Positions 1 through 10,078 of a DNA stretch of 64,000 nucleotides are shown one piece after another (within the stretch, counting starts at the first letter, position 1; each line of letters begins with the position of its first letter). Below the pieces are notes generated by a model. The model ran no database searches, was not told where the DNA came from, and worked only from the letters and a program-made list of their open reading frames with translations. Origin of the DNA: Acinetobacter tandoii DSM 14970 = CIP 107469 (GTDB lineage Bacteria; Pseudomonadota; Gammaproteobacteria; Pseudomonadales; Moraxellaceae); contig NZ_KE007367.1 of the NCBI RefSeq assembly GCF_000400735.1, positions 583,882 through 647,881 of the forward strand, written 5' to 3'. The position numbers and the translations under genes were made by a program.

Positions 1-1
1 C

Positions 2-211
2 GAAAGCTTCTTTCATACATTGAAAGGTCATGTGGTCCATGGCAGTGTGTTTGCCACTCGAAAAGAAGCGAATACAGTCTTGTTTGACTATATTGAGATT
101 TATTACAATCGGGTCAGAAGGCATTCCGCAAACGGCTGGTTAAGCCCAGAAGCCTTTGAACAGAAATATTTTAAGAATTTAGAGGGATTTGTTGTCCACG
201 ATACTGTCTAG
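2..211 (+). CDS. IS3-family transposase OrfB, C-terminal fragment (cut by window edge)
   Basis: The frame is open from the window start and ends in TAG. It encodes the last ~69 residues of an IS3-type DDE transposase: the region around FDYIEIYYNRVRRH and NGWLSPEAFE is the usual C-terminal end of the rve integrase core. The upstream part lies outside the window, so whether the element is complete cannot be judged. It is a different IS3 subtype from the complete element at about 960-2223, whose corresponding segment reads IELFYNHRRIQKGLG. No terminal repeat could be fixed in the following 160 bases. Confidence 0.8.
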   Translation, partial: ESFFHTLKGHVVHGSVFATRKEANTVLFDYIEIYYNRVRRHSANGWLSPEAFEQKYFKNLEGFVVHDTV

Positions 212-374
212 GATCAACGCTCAGCTTAATGAGAAGATTGGTATTAAAAAATTCATCTTTAAATTTACAACAAGTAGCTTTTAAATGGCTCAAAGGATTA
301 CTAGTTCAAGAAAACTTTACTCACTTTTGAAGGATGTGCTGTACTGTAGCTTTAGCTGAATTTTTAACATTATT

Positions 375-917
375 TTATGACCCTATAATCTTCTTTTTCA
401 TCTCTTCAAATTCACCTTCAGAGATTAATCCCTGATCTTTTAATTCTTTCCATTTCAATAGTTCATCTGCAACAGAAAAACTTTTCATGTTTTCACTACC
501 TAAGATATTTAATTGCGTTTTTTTCTCTGAAGAGAAAACAAAATAACTATTATTTATCAATGGTTTGTAAAAAAGTAAATTTAAAAATAATAGATATAAA
601 AATAATCCAAAAAGACAAAGAAACATAGGTAAGATGATATAAGAAAGAGGATCTTGTCTATAATATTCATCATTGATAAAGATATATATTGTAACTCCAA
701 TAACAATTATCGCTGTCAACGAAGCATAGAATTTACATATTTTTATAGCTTTTTTTAATGTTTCTATATTAGCATCCCTTTTAGAAATGAAAAAACCGAT
801 CAGTAATATAATTGATGGAATGATGCCCCATAAAATAGGAAAGATAAAAGGTATCTGTAAAATTACAAAAAAAGTAATTTTAACTAAATCACTACTCGAA
901 ATTTTATTATTGCTCAT
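375..917 (-). CDS. Membrane protein with C-terminal SHOCT domain
   Basis: This is a 180-residue protein of unknown role. Three hydrophobic stretches are visible at about residues 11-45 (probably a hairpin), 66-84 and 93-117, followed by a cytoplasmic tail. The last ~28 residues (LLKWKELKDQGLISEGEFEE, then a lysine run) match the short amphipathic SHOCT domain, which occurs at protein termini and is thought to mediate oligomerisation. The gene is very AT-rich, lies between two insertion sequences and has no operon partner, so it looks like accessory DNA. The SHOCT call is good; the function is unknown. Confidence 0.75.
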   Translation of the reverse strand: MSNNKISSSDLVKITFFVILQIPFIFPILWGIIPSIILLIGFFISKRDANIETLKKAIKICKFYASLTAIIVIGVTIYIFINDEYYRQDPLSYIILPMFLCLFGLFLYLLFLNLLFYKPLINNSYFVFSSEKKTQLNILGSENMKSFSVADELLKWKELKDQGLISEGEFEEMKKKIIGS

Positions 918-996
918 ATTAAAGCCCCTTTAAACTTTCCTAAAATTAACATAGTGATATACGCTGAATTATCAGGAGACTTTCCCTTGGGAGATT

Positions 997-1851
997 CTAG
1001 GCAGCCAACTTATAAAAGTCTTCGGCCATTTGATTTGGTGTCTTAAAACCCAAACCCTTTTGAATTCTTCGATGATTATAAAATAATTCAATGTATTTTA
1101 TAATATCTGCTTTGGCTTCTTCTCTGGTTTGATAGTTGTAATGATGCACTAACTCATTTTTCAGTATTCCCCAAAAGCTTTCAATCGGTGCATTATCGTA
1201 ACAGTCTCCGCGCTTGCTCATTGAACCTTGAAAACCATATTGCTCAAGTATATTTCGATATTCATGGCTGCAATATTGACTTCCTCTGTCTGAATGCACA
1301 ATCAGTTCTTTGGTTGGTTTTTGATTGTGAATAGCCATATTTAGCGCATTACAAACAAGCTGTGCTGTCATGCGCTCATTTAAGCTATAGCCAACCACTT
1401 GTTTCGTGTAAAGGTCTTTTACCGCTGCTAAGTACAGCCATCCTTCAACAGTCCATATGTACGTAATATCACTTGACCATGCTTGATTTGGTCTAGTCAT
1501 TGAGAATTGTTGCTCCAGCAGGTTTTCATAGATCGCTCGATTATGGTCACTATTCGTAGTCCTTTTAAAACGCTTGTGTCGCTTACAATACAGGTGGTTC
1601 AGCGCTTTTATCTGACGTACAGCGTACATACTCATTTTTATGCCCTGAGCTTGTAAGTATTTGGTTAATCGAATATAACCATAGCTCTGCCTTGTCTCCT
1701 CATGGGCTATTTTCACCAATATCGTCTGTTGATTTCGTTGAATCGTTCTTTTGCTCACGCCTCTCTTGAGCCAATCATAAAAACATGAAACTGAAACATG
1801 AAGTAATCGAGCCATTAAGGTAATTGGAAAAGAATATCTTTTTTGTTTCAT
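997..1851 (-). CDS. IS3-family transposase OrfB (DDE integrase core)
   Basis: This 284-residue transposase catalyses strand transfer. The DDE triad is visible at D128 (WSSDITYI), D188 (VHSDRGSQY) and E224 (NAPIESFWG), with exactly 35 residues between the second D and the E, as in the D,D(35)E family. An N-terminal HTH_21-like region and the integrase core fill normal length. The frame is open upstream of its ATG into the end of orfA, as expected if it is made mainly as an OrfAB fusion by frameshifting. Confidence 0.93.
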   Translation of the reverse strand: MKQKRYSFPITLMARLLHVSVSCFYDWLKRGVSKRTIQRNQQTILVKIAHEETRQSYGYIRLTKYLQAQGIKMSMYAVRQIKALNHLYCKRHKRFKRTTNSDHNRAIYENLLEQQFSMTRPNQAWSSDITYIWTVEGWLYLAAVKDLYTKQVVGYSLNERMTAQLVCNALNMAIHNQKPTKELIVHSDRGSQYCSHEYRNILEQYGFQGSMSKRGDCYDNAPIESFWGILKNELVHHYNYQTREEAKADIIKYIELFYNHRRIQKGLGFKTPNQMAEDFYKLAA

Positions 1852-1862
1852 ATAGGCGTACC

Positions 1863-2162
1863 TTACTGACTTTCTTTGGCAAAGTACGCTGCTGCCTTTT
1901 TTAAAAATTCACGTTCCATTTCAGCTATTTTGAGCTGTTGTTTGAGTTTTTTATTTTCTTCGAGTAGAGCGTTTAGATCAGGTGAATACTGTTTTGTACC
2001 TGCTAAAGTTCCAGCCTTTGCTTTGGTATTCCAATTTGAAAGAGTTTGCATTGAAATGCTAAGTTGTCTAGCTGTTTCCGAGACATTGCCTTGATTGGCT
2101 TCAATTAATTTGATGGCTTCAGCTTTAAATTCTGTGGTGTAAGTCTTGTGTTTCTTGCTCAT
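1863..2162 (-). CDS. IS3-family transposase OrfA (HTH protein)
   Basis: This 99-residue DNA-binding subunit has an N-terminal helix-turn-helix of the transposase_8 family (residues ~10-50, with GNVSETARQLSISMQTLSNW). A leucine-zipper coiled coil follows at ~65-90. It ends 11 bases before the orfB start codon, in the frame that a -1 shift would convert into orfB. No in-frame interruption is visible. Confidence 0.92.
   Translation of the reverse strand: MSKKHKTYTTEFKAEAIKLIEANQGNVSETARQLSISMQTLSNWNTKAKAGTLAGTKQYSPDLNALLEENKKLKQQLKIAEMEREFLKKAAAYFAKESQ
1896..1902 (-). promoter_or_regulatory. Programmed -1 frameshift site A AAA AAG
   Basis: On the minus strand the heptamer A AAA AAG lies in the correct phase (TTA AAA AAG in orfA). 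A -1 slip here enters the orfB frame, and I checked that this frame stays open from the slip to the annotated orfB start. This is the canonical slippery sequence IS3-family elements use to make the OrfAB transposase. Confidence 0.85.
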
Positions 2163-2223
2163 GGTAAACTCCTGATGAGTGTGTTTAGTTTACCAAGTTA
2201 AAACCTCCTGTTTTTTCAGCACA

Positions 2224-2613
2224 CATCATAGCACAGATTACACGAATTTATTTTTTCGAAAATTATTCAAAAGAAAGTCTTAACTTCTCATTTCGCTTAG
2301 CACTACAAAACGATGTTTCAATCCAAGAGACCAGCCAGATTCTTTGTAAAATGGTTCACCATATTTGATCATGTATTCAATGTAGAAGTAAGCCAATTTT
2401 CCATTCTTAATACTTATAACTATGGGTGACTTGCATCTAAAGTGATAAAATATGGCATATTTTTTAAAGTATACAAATTTTGAAATAATTTTCTTAAAAA
2501 AGATTTGTATACTATTTTGTATACCTTTTATCTCCTAATCAAGCACTGCAGGTACAAAGGGATACAACTTTAAAAAATTTTAAGCTATTGTAAATACAAG
2601 AGAAAACGACCTG
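2224..2613. other. Intergenic, AT-rich, with GTATAC repeats
   Basis: No gene is visible between the IS element and the MFS gene. The right part holds an 11-bp inverted repeat, AGTATACAAAT at 2468-2478 and its complement at 2503-2513, plus a further TTTGTATAC at 2516-2524. The latter is a direct repeat of 2504-2512 at a 12-bp interval. These could be operator sites for the downstream transporter gene. The left part shows nothing recognisable. Confidence 0.6.
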
Positions 2614-3792
2614 ATGCAAACCCTTCCAATGACGACTAAACTAGGTGGTTTCTATCTTTTTTACTATTGTATTGTTGGAACATTTATGCCTTATTGGAGT
2701 CTTTATTTAGAAGACCAAGGCTTTAATTTTCAGGAAATTGGTGTTTTATCTTCTATTGCTATTATTACTCGTTTTTTTGCACCATTTATATGGGGATGGG
2801 TGGCTGATAAATCTGGCAAACGGATGTTATTAGTCAGAATAGCAACTTGGATGGAAGCGTGTATATGGTTCTTAATTTTTCTCATACCAAACAGTTTTCA
2901 GTCGATTGCTTTGCTGATGTTAATTTTTAGCTTCTTCCAAAATGCAATTTTAGCGCAATTTGAGGGTGTTACATTATTTTGGTTGGGAGATAAAAGGGCT
3001 GAGTTATATGGAAAAGTTCGAAAATGGGGATCTATCGGTTTTATCACTGGTGTATTTTGTATAGGGGCATTATTAGAAATAATACCCATCTCTATGCTAC
3101 CCATTCTATTGCTGTGTATCTCATTTTTAGCTTTTCTATGGTCATTTACTATTTATGAACCTAAAAGTGCACCTAAATCACAGAAGAAACTTGAACCACT
3201 GTTACCTATTATAAAAAAACCAGTAGTCGCATCCTTTTTCATTATTGAATTTATTATGTTGCTATCACATGCGCCTTTTTATAGTTTTTATAGTAATTAT
3301 CTTAAACAGGTTGGTTATTCAACAACTGAAATTGGTTTTTTATGGGCAATTGGTGTAATAGCAGAAATTATTATGTTTGCTTTTGCTAATATTTTTCTTA
3401 AGAAATTCTCGTGGCGTTTTTTGGTGAGTATGTGTTTGATACTCACAGGTATTCGATGGTTAATCGTCGGCTTTTTCCCGAATATATTTTTGATGCAGTT
3501 GTTTGCTCAAACGATTCATGCTTTTAGTTTTGGTCTTTTTCATATGATTGCGATGCGCATTATTTTTGAAAATTTTATGTCTGGACAGCAGGGGCGTGGG
3601 CAGGCACTTTATAGCACAATGTGGGGATTAGGGGTTGCTTCAGGCAGTTTATTAGCGGGTAAGTACTGGACTGAAATCTCAGGTGAACATGTCTTCATGA
3701 TTGCAGGACTTTCTGTATTTACAGGCTTAATCTTTGTTGTGGGATTGCCGAATAAAGTACAGAAAGACCATTTAGCTGAGCTTAAATCTTAA
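2614..3792 (+). CDS. MFS permease, HcaT/phenylpropionate-permease-like
   Basis: This 392-residue inner-membrane transporter has the twelve-helix major facilitator pattern. The start, with a tyrosine/glycine-rich first helix (KLGGFYLFYYCIVGTFMPYW), and the cytoplasmic motif WGWVADKSGKR resemble the MFS_1-like/HcaT branch, whose members import phenylpropionate or nucleosides. The substrate here is unknown. Translation may begin at the first ATG or at the ATG five codons later. The 3' end overlaps the convergent amidase gene by 11 bases. GTATAC repeats lie about 100 bases upstream. Confidence 0.8.
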   Translation: MQTLPMTTKLGGFYLFYYCIVGTFMPYWSLYLEDQGFNFQEIGVLSSIAIITRFFAPFIWGWVADKSGKRMLLVRIATWMEACIWFLIFLIPNSFQSIALLMLIFSFFQNAILAQFEGVTLFWLGDKRAELYGKVRKWGSIGFITGVFCIGALLEIIPISMLPILLLCISFLAFLWSFTIYEPKSAPKSQKKLEPLLPIIKKPVVASFFIIEFIMLLSHAPFYSFYSNYLKQVGYSTTEIGFLWAIGVIAEIIMFAFANIFLKKFSWRFLVSMCLILTGIRWLIVGFFPNIFLMQLFAQTIHAFSFGLFHMIAMRIIFENFMSGQQGRGQALYSTMWGLGVASGSLLAGKYWTEISGEHVFMIAGLSVFTGLIFVVGLPNKVQKDHLAELKS

Positions 3793-5272
3793 TTTGACTA
3801 TATTTTTTTACCCAAGGTTGGGCCTGTTCCAATTGTTGTGCCAATTGTAAAAGTCGATCTTCTCGGCCGAATGGTGCAACAAATTGTGAGCCTAAGGGAA
3901 GTTGGTTGTTATTCCAATAAAGTGGAACAGACATTGCTGGTAAGCCTGTAATGTTAGCCAATTGGGTAAATGGTACCCACTTCAAATTTTCTTTAATAAT
4001 TTTTTCAATAAATTTTCCTTCAGCAAGCCGATGTGCTTGTCTTATTTTAAGAAGAGTTTTTAATAATTGTTTTTGCCATATAGGTGTTTTAATTTCACCA
4101 TTCTTAGGTGCGGTTGTTGCAGTTGATGGAATGAGATATAAATCATATTGTTCAAAAAAATGATTCATCTGCGCTGCATATTGCCCCCAATTATTAAGGT
4201 TGTGAATATATTGTAATGCTGTTGTTGTTTTGCCAAATGCAGCCAAAGCTAATGAATCCAGTTCAAAATCATCATTTTGAATATTAAACTGAGACCGTGT
4301 TTCCTGAATGGTATAAGCAAACTGGCTAAACCAAGTGGTGATAAAGTCTTTCGCTAACGACATGCCATTGATAGGTGGCTGATCCTCTACGACGATATGT
4401 CCCAAAGATTCAAGTAACTTTGTGGTATGTAAAATGGCTGCTTCTGCTTCACTAGAAACTTTAGTTCCTAGTGGAGATTTCACATTATAGGCAATTTTGA
4501 GCTGTTTTGGTGGGCGTTGAATAATATCTAGATAGCTTTGCTCTGGTGTTTTAATTGAAAAAAGAGAATGTAGTTCAGAGCCGTGTGTAGCATCTAGCAT
4601 GGCTGCACTATCGCGTACCGATTTAGTCAACACATGTTGCATGGCTGCCCCATGCATAGCTTCACTTAAATGGGGTCCCCATGGTGTTCGACCTCGGCTT
4701 GGCTTTAGACCAAACAAGCCACAATAAGAAGCTGGGATACGTATTGAGCCGCCACCGTCACCGGCACCCGCAAGAGGCACTATGCAGGCGGCAACAGCAG
4801 AAGCAGACCCACCTGAAGAACCGCCACTATTGTGCTTTAAATTCCATGGATTGTGACAGGTTCCCCAGGCTTCTGGTTCTGTAATACCTTTTATTCCAAA
4901 TTCAGGTGTATTAGTTCGGCCAAAAGTCACAATACCTGCATTTTCCCAGCGATTGACAATTTCAGAATTGGTTTGTGCAATATAATTTGCACGTTTAAAT
5001 GCTTTGCTACCAAAGGTACTCGGATAGCCTTTAAACTCTTGAAATAAATCTTTTACTAAAAAGGGAACGCCAGCAAAGGGACCTTGAAGAGATTGTTGAG
5101 AACGTTTTTGTGCGTAATCATGCATTTGAATGGTAATAGCATTGAGCCTGGGATTGACTTCTGCAGCCCTTAACAATGCTGTAAGTAATAATTCATGAGG
5201 ATGAACTTCTTTTTTAGCAACCAGTTCAGCTAATCCTAAACCATCATACTGTTGATATTCCGAAAACTTCAT
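3782..5272 (-). CDS. Amidase-signature family amidase
   Basis: This 496-residue serine amidohydrolase cleaves carboxamides. The Ser-cisSer-Lys triad can be placed: Lys74 (FLVKDLF), the serines of [14 protein letters not shown] (about 152-153), and the nucleophile Ser176 in [12 protein letters not shown]. Length and motif order match amidases such as AmiD or 6-aminohexanoate-cyclic-dimer hydrolase rather than GatA, which works with GatB and GatC; neither is present here. A GGAG ribosome-binding site precedes the ATG. It may be co-transcribed with the upstream cyclase gene 32 bases away, but no functional link is evident. Confidence 0.88.
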   Translation of the reverse strand: MKFSEYQQYDGLGLAELVAKKEVHPHELLLTALLRAAEVNPRLNAITIQMHDYAQKRSQQSLQGPFAGVPFLVKDLFQEFKGYPSTFGSKAFKRANYIAQTNSEIVNRWENAGIVTFGRTNTPEFGIKGITEPEAWGTCHNPWNLKHNSGGSSGGSASAVAACIVPLAGAGDGGGSIRIPASYCGLFGLKPSRGRTPWGPHLSEAMHGAAMQHVLTKSVRDSAAMLDATHGSELHSLFSIKTPEQSYLDIIQRPPKQLKIAYNVKSPLGTKVSSEAEAAILHTTKLLESLGHIVVEDQPPINGMSLAKDFITTWFSQFAYTIQETRSQFNIQNDDFELDSLALAAFGKTTTALQYIHNLNNWGQYAAQMNHFFEQYDLYLIPSTATTAPKNGEIKTPIWQKQLLKTLLKIRQAHRLAEGKFIEKIIKENLKWVPFTQLANITGLPAMSVPLYWNNNQLPLGSQFVAPFGREDRLLQLAQQLEQAQPWVKKYSQIKI

Positions 5273-5304
5273 TATTGTTTTACTCCAGATTTACTGTCTT
5301 ATAC

Positions 5305-6735
5305 TCATTTAGTTGAAATAATAATCTGATTTCTTCCTTGGGCTTTTGCACTATAAAGGGCTTGGTCTGCTTGAACAATCAGTTGTTGCAATGTTCCAGA
5401 TAAAGGTAAGGCTTGATGTGCAATCCCAATGCTGATGGTCATCTGAATTTGAAACTGATTTTCAATATTTAGAATAGCGGTTTCGATGGTATGGTGAATG
5501 CGTTCAGCTAACTGAATTGTATCTTCGAGTGATGTATTCAACGTTAACACAGTGAATTCTTCACCGCCAATACGTGCGAATAAGTCATCAAAACCAATTT
5601 TTTGTTTTACTAATTTTGCGAACTCTTGTAGAACTAAATCACCTACATGATGACCATATCGATCATTCATTTGCTTAAAGTGATCAATATCTATCATAAG
5701 AATGCTTACAGATTTATTCTGGAAATCTTGAATAAATAATTGACTTTGTTCCAGAAAATATCGTCGATTCAATGTATTTGTTAAACTATCATGATTGGCA
5801 TAGTCGAGAACTTGACGATAAAGTTTCTGACGATTTTGGCTGATGGCGCACAGAATGAGAGGGGCAATTCCCAGCATGCATAACCCAATACGGATAGATA
5901 TGGTCGTGCTTAAAAAAGCATCAGATGAAGATGATAAGTAAAAATAGGTTAAGCTATGATAGGTCACTATGCAGACGACACTATTAATAAATGCAACAGA
6001 AAATAATCTATAACTTAGTGCGGCCCAAATTAAGGCTGCTAGGGGATAAAGTAATGAACCTGGGCCAAAAAAAATGTGTGTGAAAGCGACTGAAATGATG
6101 ATAGCGATAAAAGGTAGAATATCACTGGTTTTTAGTGGTTCAGTAAAGAGTTCAAAAATCCATTGTTGACTTTCTTTTCTTGTGGGGAATGTAAGAATTA
6201 AGGGGAGAAACGTCACAAAGTTAAAAACTTCTCCTGTCCACCACATCCCAAATTCAGTCCAAAAACGTTCTGGAGACATAAAGCTGTTTGGTAGGTGTGT
6301 GATCGTTTGAACTGCAAAAATAGCACTTAGCAGACAACCACCCAAAGTACACATGGCGAATAAATATAGAAAGCTTAAGCCCTTATTATAGTCACGATAA
6401 TTTAGTTTTGTGAAATGAACCAGAATTAAAGGGATGGAGACACTAATTAAGTTCGATATAGTTAAATAAAGTGTAAGTTCAATTGAATTACCTGTAATCA
6501 AATCTGCAATAGCATAAGCAGTAATGGCACCCAACCAACCGCCAAAACTATTAAGTTTTGGAAATCGCAAAAATAATCCTAATAACACAGGATTAGCAGG
6601 CCATAATAAGGCTAAAAACGTGATTGGACGTGTAAATATACCGATTAAACAGCAAGCAAAAATGACGGTTGCGATTATTAAAAAAGCATAAGATTGTTGT
6701 TGAATTGAAGGAGTTATAAGTTGTCTGATTTGCAT
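5305..6735 (-). CDS. Membrane diguanylate cyclase, MASE1 plus GGDEF
   Basis: This 476-residue protein is predicted to make cyclic di-GMP from two GTP. Residues ~15-300 form eight or more membrane helices resembling the MASE1 sensor domain. The C-terminal GGDEF domain (~310-473) has the intact active-site motif RIGGEEF and the conserved DIDHFKQMNDRYGHHVGD segment. There is no EAL domain, so synthesis is the likely activity. The signal sensed is not known. Confidence 0.88.
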   Translation of the reverse strand: MQIRQLITPSIQQQSYAFLIIATVIFACCLIGIFTRPITFLALLWPANPVLLGLFLRFPKLNSFGGWLGAITAYAIADLITGNSIELTLYLTISNLISVSIPLILVHFTKLNYRDYNKGLSFLYLFAMCTLGGCLLSAIFAVQTITHLPNSFMSPERFWTEFGMWWTGEVFNFVTFLPLILTFPTRKESQQWIFELFTEPLKTSDILPFIAIIISVAFTHIFFGPGSLLYPLAALIWAALSYRLFSVAFINSVVCIVTYHSLTYFYLSSSSDAFLSTTISIRIGLCMLGIAPLILCAISQNRQKLYRQVLDYANHDSLTNTLNRRYFLEQSQLFIQDFQNKSVSILMIDIDHFKQMNDRYGHHVGDLVLQEFAKLVKQKIGFDDLFARIGGEEFTVLTLNTSLEDTIQLAERIHHTIETAILNIENQFQIQMTISIGIAHQALPLSGTLQQLIVQADQALYSAKAQGRNQIIISTK

Positions 6736-6989
6736 TTACAAATAATCATCCTTAATTTAAGCGTTATGATTTTCTACTAATTGAAGAAAATAAAAGTATA
6801 CTCAATATTCGCTTTGATTTTAAAAGCTGTTGGAAATCATTCTATAGATTTCCAAGAAGGAAGTGCTAGTACTAGATGGTAAAAGCGCATCTTTTTATAC
6901 AAATAGATTGTAGTGAAATGGTTATAAGTGATGGTTTTGCTTAAAAATATGATAACGTATTTGCAGGGATGCAATGGCTGATTAACTAT

Positions 6990-7469
6990 ATGAAAAAAGC
7001 ATATCTTACAGTGGTCTTAATGTTATGTTCAGCAATGAGCATGGCAAATGAAAGTTCCACTGCAACGCAAAATGCTCAAGATGAGGCAGATCGTGGTGCC
7101 AATACAATTCGTATTATGACGCGACCTGAAATTGTAGGTTTGTGGGGGATGGAAATTCCTAATAATAAAAAATGTATTGAATACTATAATTTTAAAAGTA
7201 ATAACGATGTCTTCATTAAAAGTGGTCAAGAATGGTCTACAGGAATCTATGATTATCAGGCTTCGAAAGACATTGCAGCTCAACTGCCTGTGTTAATGTT
7301 ACAGGTGAAATACGATAACAACGAAGCAGACTGCTCTGGATATAAACAAGACCAGTCAGGTGAAATTTCTCAGTATTTTGTGCAATGGAAAAATCCGACG
7401 ACCATTAATTTCTGTAATAATGAAAAAGCAGGGCAATGTTTTGCGACTTTGCGCCGCGTTTTGCCGTGA
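6990..7469 (+). CDS. Small exported protein of unknown function
   Basis: The protein has 159 residues from the ATG chosen here. An upstream ATG at 6969 would add seven residues, and neither start has a well-spaced ribosome-binding site. The N-terminus (MKKAYLTVVLMLCSAMSMAN) is a typical Sec signal peptide with probable cleavage after MSMA. The mature part has four cysteines (NKKCIEYY, ADCSG, NFCNNEKAGQCF) that could form two disulfides in the periplasm. It stands alone and is followed by a strong terminator. I do not recognise the family. Confidence 0.7.
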   Translation: MKKAYLTVVLMLCSAMSMANESSTATQNAQDEADRGANTIRIMTRPEIVGLWGMEIPNNKKCIEYYNFKSNNDVFIKSGQEWSTGIYDYQASKDIAAQLPVLMLQVKYDNNEADCSGYKQDQSGEISQYFVQWKNPTTINFCNNEKAGQCFATLRRVLP

Positions 7470-7509
7470 AGTGAACATACTTTAATGTAGAAAAATGCGA
7501 TTACATAAA

Positions 7510-7546
7510 TCAAAAAAGCCAGTCAATTGACTGGCTTTTTTAGAGC
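7510..7546. terminator. Bidirectional rho-independent terminator
   Basis: A hairpin with arms AAAAAAGCCAGTCA and TGACTGGCTTTTTT lies between two convergent genes. It has A and T tracts on both sides, so it can end transcription of the exported-protein gene and of accC. Confidence 0.9.
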
Positions 7547-7557
7547 AAGAACAAGAA

Positions 7558-8928
7558 TTAAGAAGCCACTTTCTCTGCTTGACCTTCAAGTTGCTTCAAC
7601 AAATGCTTTTCTAGATAGTGAATATCCATGGCGTGTTTGCAGAAGTTTTTATCTTGTAGAATTAGATCTTTGTGCAAAGGAATATTGGTTTTAATTCCAG
7701 TCAGGATCATTTCATCTAAGGCTTGGCGCATACGAGCGATACACGTTTCACGATCTTTGCCATGTGCAATCAGCTTGGCGATCATTGAATCGTAGTAAGG
7801 CGGAATGCTATAACCCTGATAAATGTGTGAGTCTAGGCGAATACCCGCACCACCTGGCGCATAAAAATGCTCGATTTTACCTGGAGATGGCATAAATGTA
7901 GAAGGATCTTCTGCATTGATACGACATTCCATCGCGTGACCTTTACACTCTACATCTTCTTGAGCAATTTCAAGTCCAAGACCTGCGGCAATACGTAATT
8001 GTTGCTCAATAATGTCGATCCCTGTAACCATTTCAGTAACAGGATGCTCAACTTGAACACGGGTGTTCATCTCGATAAAGAAGAATTCACCATCTTCAAA
8101 TAAGAACTCAAATGTACCTGCACCGCGGTATTGCATCATCTTACATGCATTTACACATGCTTCTAAAATGTCTGCACGTGCTTGTTCTGGTAAGTTTGGT
8201 GCAGGTGCTTCTTCCAATACTTTTTGGTGGCGACGTTGTAAAGAACAGTCACGATCAAATAAGTGGATTGCATGACCATTACCATCGCCCAGAACTTGGA
8301 TTTCGACGTGACGTGGCTTTTGTAGGAAGCGTTCCATATAAACCGTGTCATCACCAAACCACATTTCTGCGTCACGTTGAGCTGCTTGTACAGACTCAAG
8401 TAGTGTATCTACACGTTCTACAATACGCATACCACGACCACCACCACCTGAAGCTGCTTTCACAATGAGTGGAAAGCCAATTTCTTTTGCTTCAGCAAGG
8501 GCATTTTGTGGTGTTACAGCATTCGCAGAACCAGGAACGGTAGGCACACCTGCTTTACGCATAGCGGTAATTGCAGATACTTTGTTCCCCATCAAGCGAA
8601 TATGCTCAGGACGTGGACCAATAAAAATAAAACCAGAGGTTTCTACAATTTCAGCAAACTCAGCATTTTCAGATAAGAAGCCATAACCAGGGTGAATGGC
8701 ATCTGCACCTGTAATTTCTGCAGCAGTAATAATTGCAGGAATATTTAAATAGCTCTCGCTACTCGCTCCTGGGCCAATGCAGACCGCTTCATCACAAAAA
8801 CGTAAATGCATTAGGTCTTTGTCGGCATCAGAATAGATACCAACGGTTTTGATTCCTAAGGTTTTGCAAGCACGGGTGATACGTAAAGCGATTTCACCTC
8901 GGTTTGCAATTAGAACTTTTTGCAACAT
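7558..8928 (-). CDS. accC: Acetyl-CoA carboxylase, biotin carboxylase subunit
   Basis: This 456-residue ATP-grasp enzyme carboxylates the biotin of AccB with bicarbonate and ATP, the first step of fatty acid synthesis. It shows the N-terminal [12 protein letters not shown] motif, the glycine-rich ATP loop [14 protein letters not shown], the [15 protein letters not shown] segment and the active-site [20 protein letters not shown]. Length is normal. A GGGGAC ribosome-binding site lies upstream, 17 bases after accB. It is last in aroQ-accB-accC. Confidence 0.98.
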   Translation of the reverse strand: MLQKVLIANRGEIALRITRACKTLGIKTVGIYSDADKDLMHLRFCDEAVCIGPGASSESYLNIPAIITAAEITGADAIHPGYGFLSENAEFAEIVETSGFIFIGPRPEHIRLMGNKVSAITAMRKAGVPTVPGSANAVTPQNALAEAKEIGFPLIVKAASGGGGRGMRIVERVDTLLESVQAAQRDAEMWFGDDTVYMERFLQKPRHVEIQVLGDGNGHAIHLFDRDCSLQRRHQKVLEEAPAPNLPEQARADILEACVNACKMMQYRGAGTFEFLFEDGEFFFIEMNTRVQVEHPVTEMVTGIDIIEQQLRIAAGLGLEIAQEDVECKGHAMECRINAEDPSTFMPSPGKIEHFYAPGGAGIRLDSHIYQGYSIPPYYDSMIAKLIAHGKDRETCIARMRQALDEMILTGIKTNIPLHKDLILQDKNFCKHAMDIHYLEKHLLKQLEGQAEKVAS

Positions 8929-8945
8929 TGTAAGTCCCCGTGGTG

Positions 8946-9368
8946 TTATGCGCGATAGCGGAATAATGGTTGACCGAATTGGATCACTTCACCGTTTTTC
9001 ACAAGAATTTCTTCAATCACGCCGCTTTGAGTCGCCTCAATTGGGTTCATGATTTTCATTGCTTCGATGATACCTAGTGTTTCACCAGCAGTTACAGTTT
9101 GACCTACTTTAATGAATGGTGCTTCGCCTGGGCTTGGAGCAGCATAGAACACACCAACCATTGGTGAAGTTTCAACAGCACCACGTGGTGAAGATTTCGG
9201 TGCAGATGGAATTTCTGCTGATGGAGCTGGCATTGCTGCAATTCCTGCAGCAACGACTGGACTACGACGAGTCAATGCAATCGATTGATCACCTTCTTTA
9301 ACTTCGATCGCTTGTAAGTCAGATTCAATCATCAAATCGATGAGTTTCTTGATTTTACGAATATCCAT
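8946..9368 (-). CDS. accB: Acetyl-CoA carboxylase biotin carboxyl carrier protein
   Basis: This 140-residue BCCP has the N-terminal domain starting [18 protein letters not shown], an Ala/Pro-rich linker (about 55-75) and a C-terminal biotinyl domain. The biotinylated lysine is in [11 protein letters not shown]. The frame continues upstream, but the family N-terminus begins at the ATG ending at 9368, so that start was chosen. It lies between aroQ and accC and acts with them in the cytoplasm. Confidence 0.97.
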   Translation of the reverse strand: MDIRKIKKLIDLMIESDLQAIEVKEGDQSIALTRRSPVVAAGIAAMPAPSAEIPSAPKSSPRGAVETSPMVGVFYAAPSPGEAPFIKVGQTVTAGETLGIIEAMKIMNPIEATQSGVIEEILVKNGEVIQFGQPLFRYRA

Positions 9369-9390
9369 GAGACAGTATTCCTGATTATGA

Positions 9391-9840
9391 TTACTTAGAT
9401 GGTTGAATTTTTTCGAGGGCATAATCGAGTGCAGCAGCATAGCCTTTTGCACCCAAACCGCAAATTACACCCACGGCTTTATCGGAAAGATAAGAGTGAT
9501 GTCTAAATGCTTCACGGGCATGAACATTCGACAAATGCACTTCAATAAACGGTATTGCCACGCCAAGAAGGGCATCACGCACTGCAACGGAAGTATGTGT
9601 CAAAGCAGCAGGGTTGATGATAATAAACTGTACGCCTTCTTGTTGCGCTTGATGAATTCGGTCGACAATGGCACCTTCCCAATTACTTTGGAATGTATCG
9701 AGAGATGTTGATGCTTTTTGCGCTTGAGAGATGAGCTGCTGATTGATATCCTCTAGGGTGAGATGACCGTATACTTCAGGTTCTCGTTTTCCTAATAAGT
9801 TTAAATTCGGTCCATGAATGACCAAAATGGTCGAACTCAT
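9391..9840 (-). CDS. aroQ: Type II 3-dehydroquinate dehydratase
   Basis: This 149-residue dodecameric dehydratase catalyses the third step of the shikimate pathway. Visible features are the start [21 protein letters not shown] (catalytic Tyr in the flexible loop with Arg), the [16 protein letters not shown] region and the substrate-binding [16 protein letters not shown]. It is the first gene of aroQ-accB-accC, an arrangement common in gammaproteobacteria. Confidence 0.97.
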   Translation of the reverse strand: MSSTILVIHGPNLNLLGKREPEVYGHLTLEDINQQLISQAQKASTSLDTFQSNWEGAIVDRIHQAQQEGVQFIIINPAALTHTSVAVRDALLGVAIPFIEVHLSNVHAREAFRHHSYLSDKAVGVICGLGAKGYAAALDYALEKIQPSK

Positions 9841-10078
9841 TCAGCGTGCTCCAATTTTAAGTTTGCAATAATGCTTTGCAAGATGTCTGCAAAGTTTGCT
9901 TATTATGGCATAATTTCCTACAAGTCTTTTGTTTTTTTCTTTGAATTGTTGTAGAAAGCAAGTACCAGAACTTGGGTCATATATTGCGAACTTTGCTGAT
10001 AATTGGCAATGTTAAAAAATGACAAAATTTACAATAGAGCAGTTATTTTCTTTTAAAGCCCAAATTGACCAAAAAGCG

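Larger units (their letters stand above)
960..2223 (-). mobile_element. Complete IS3-family insertion sequence
   Basis: The element carries orfA (1863-2162) and orfB (997-1851) on the minus strand. Imperfect terminal inverted repeats are visible. The orfA-side end, read inward from about 2220, begins GCTGAAAAAACAGGAGG. The orfB-side end, read inward from about 963, begins GCTGAATTATCAGGAGA. About 21 of 28 positions agree. The outer ends are uncertain by one or two bases, and I saw no convincing 3-4 bp target duplication, so the copy may have recombined or be old even though both reading frames are intact. Confidence 0.8.

Noticed and set aside
8112..8468. 118-residue ORF opposite accC
   Set aside because: It lies fully inside the conserved accC coding region in antisense and is His/Leu-rich low-complexity sequence, a shadow ORF.
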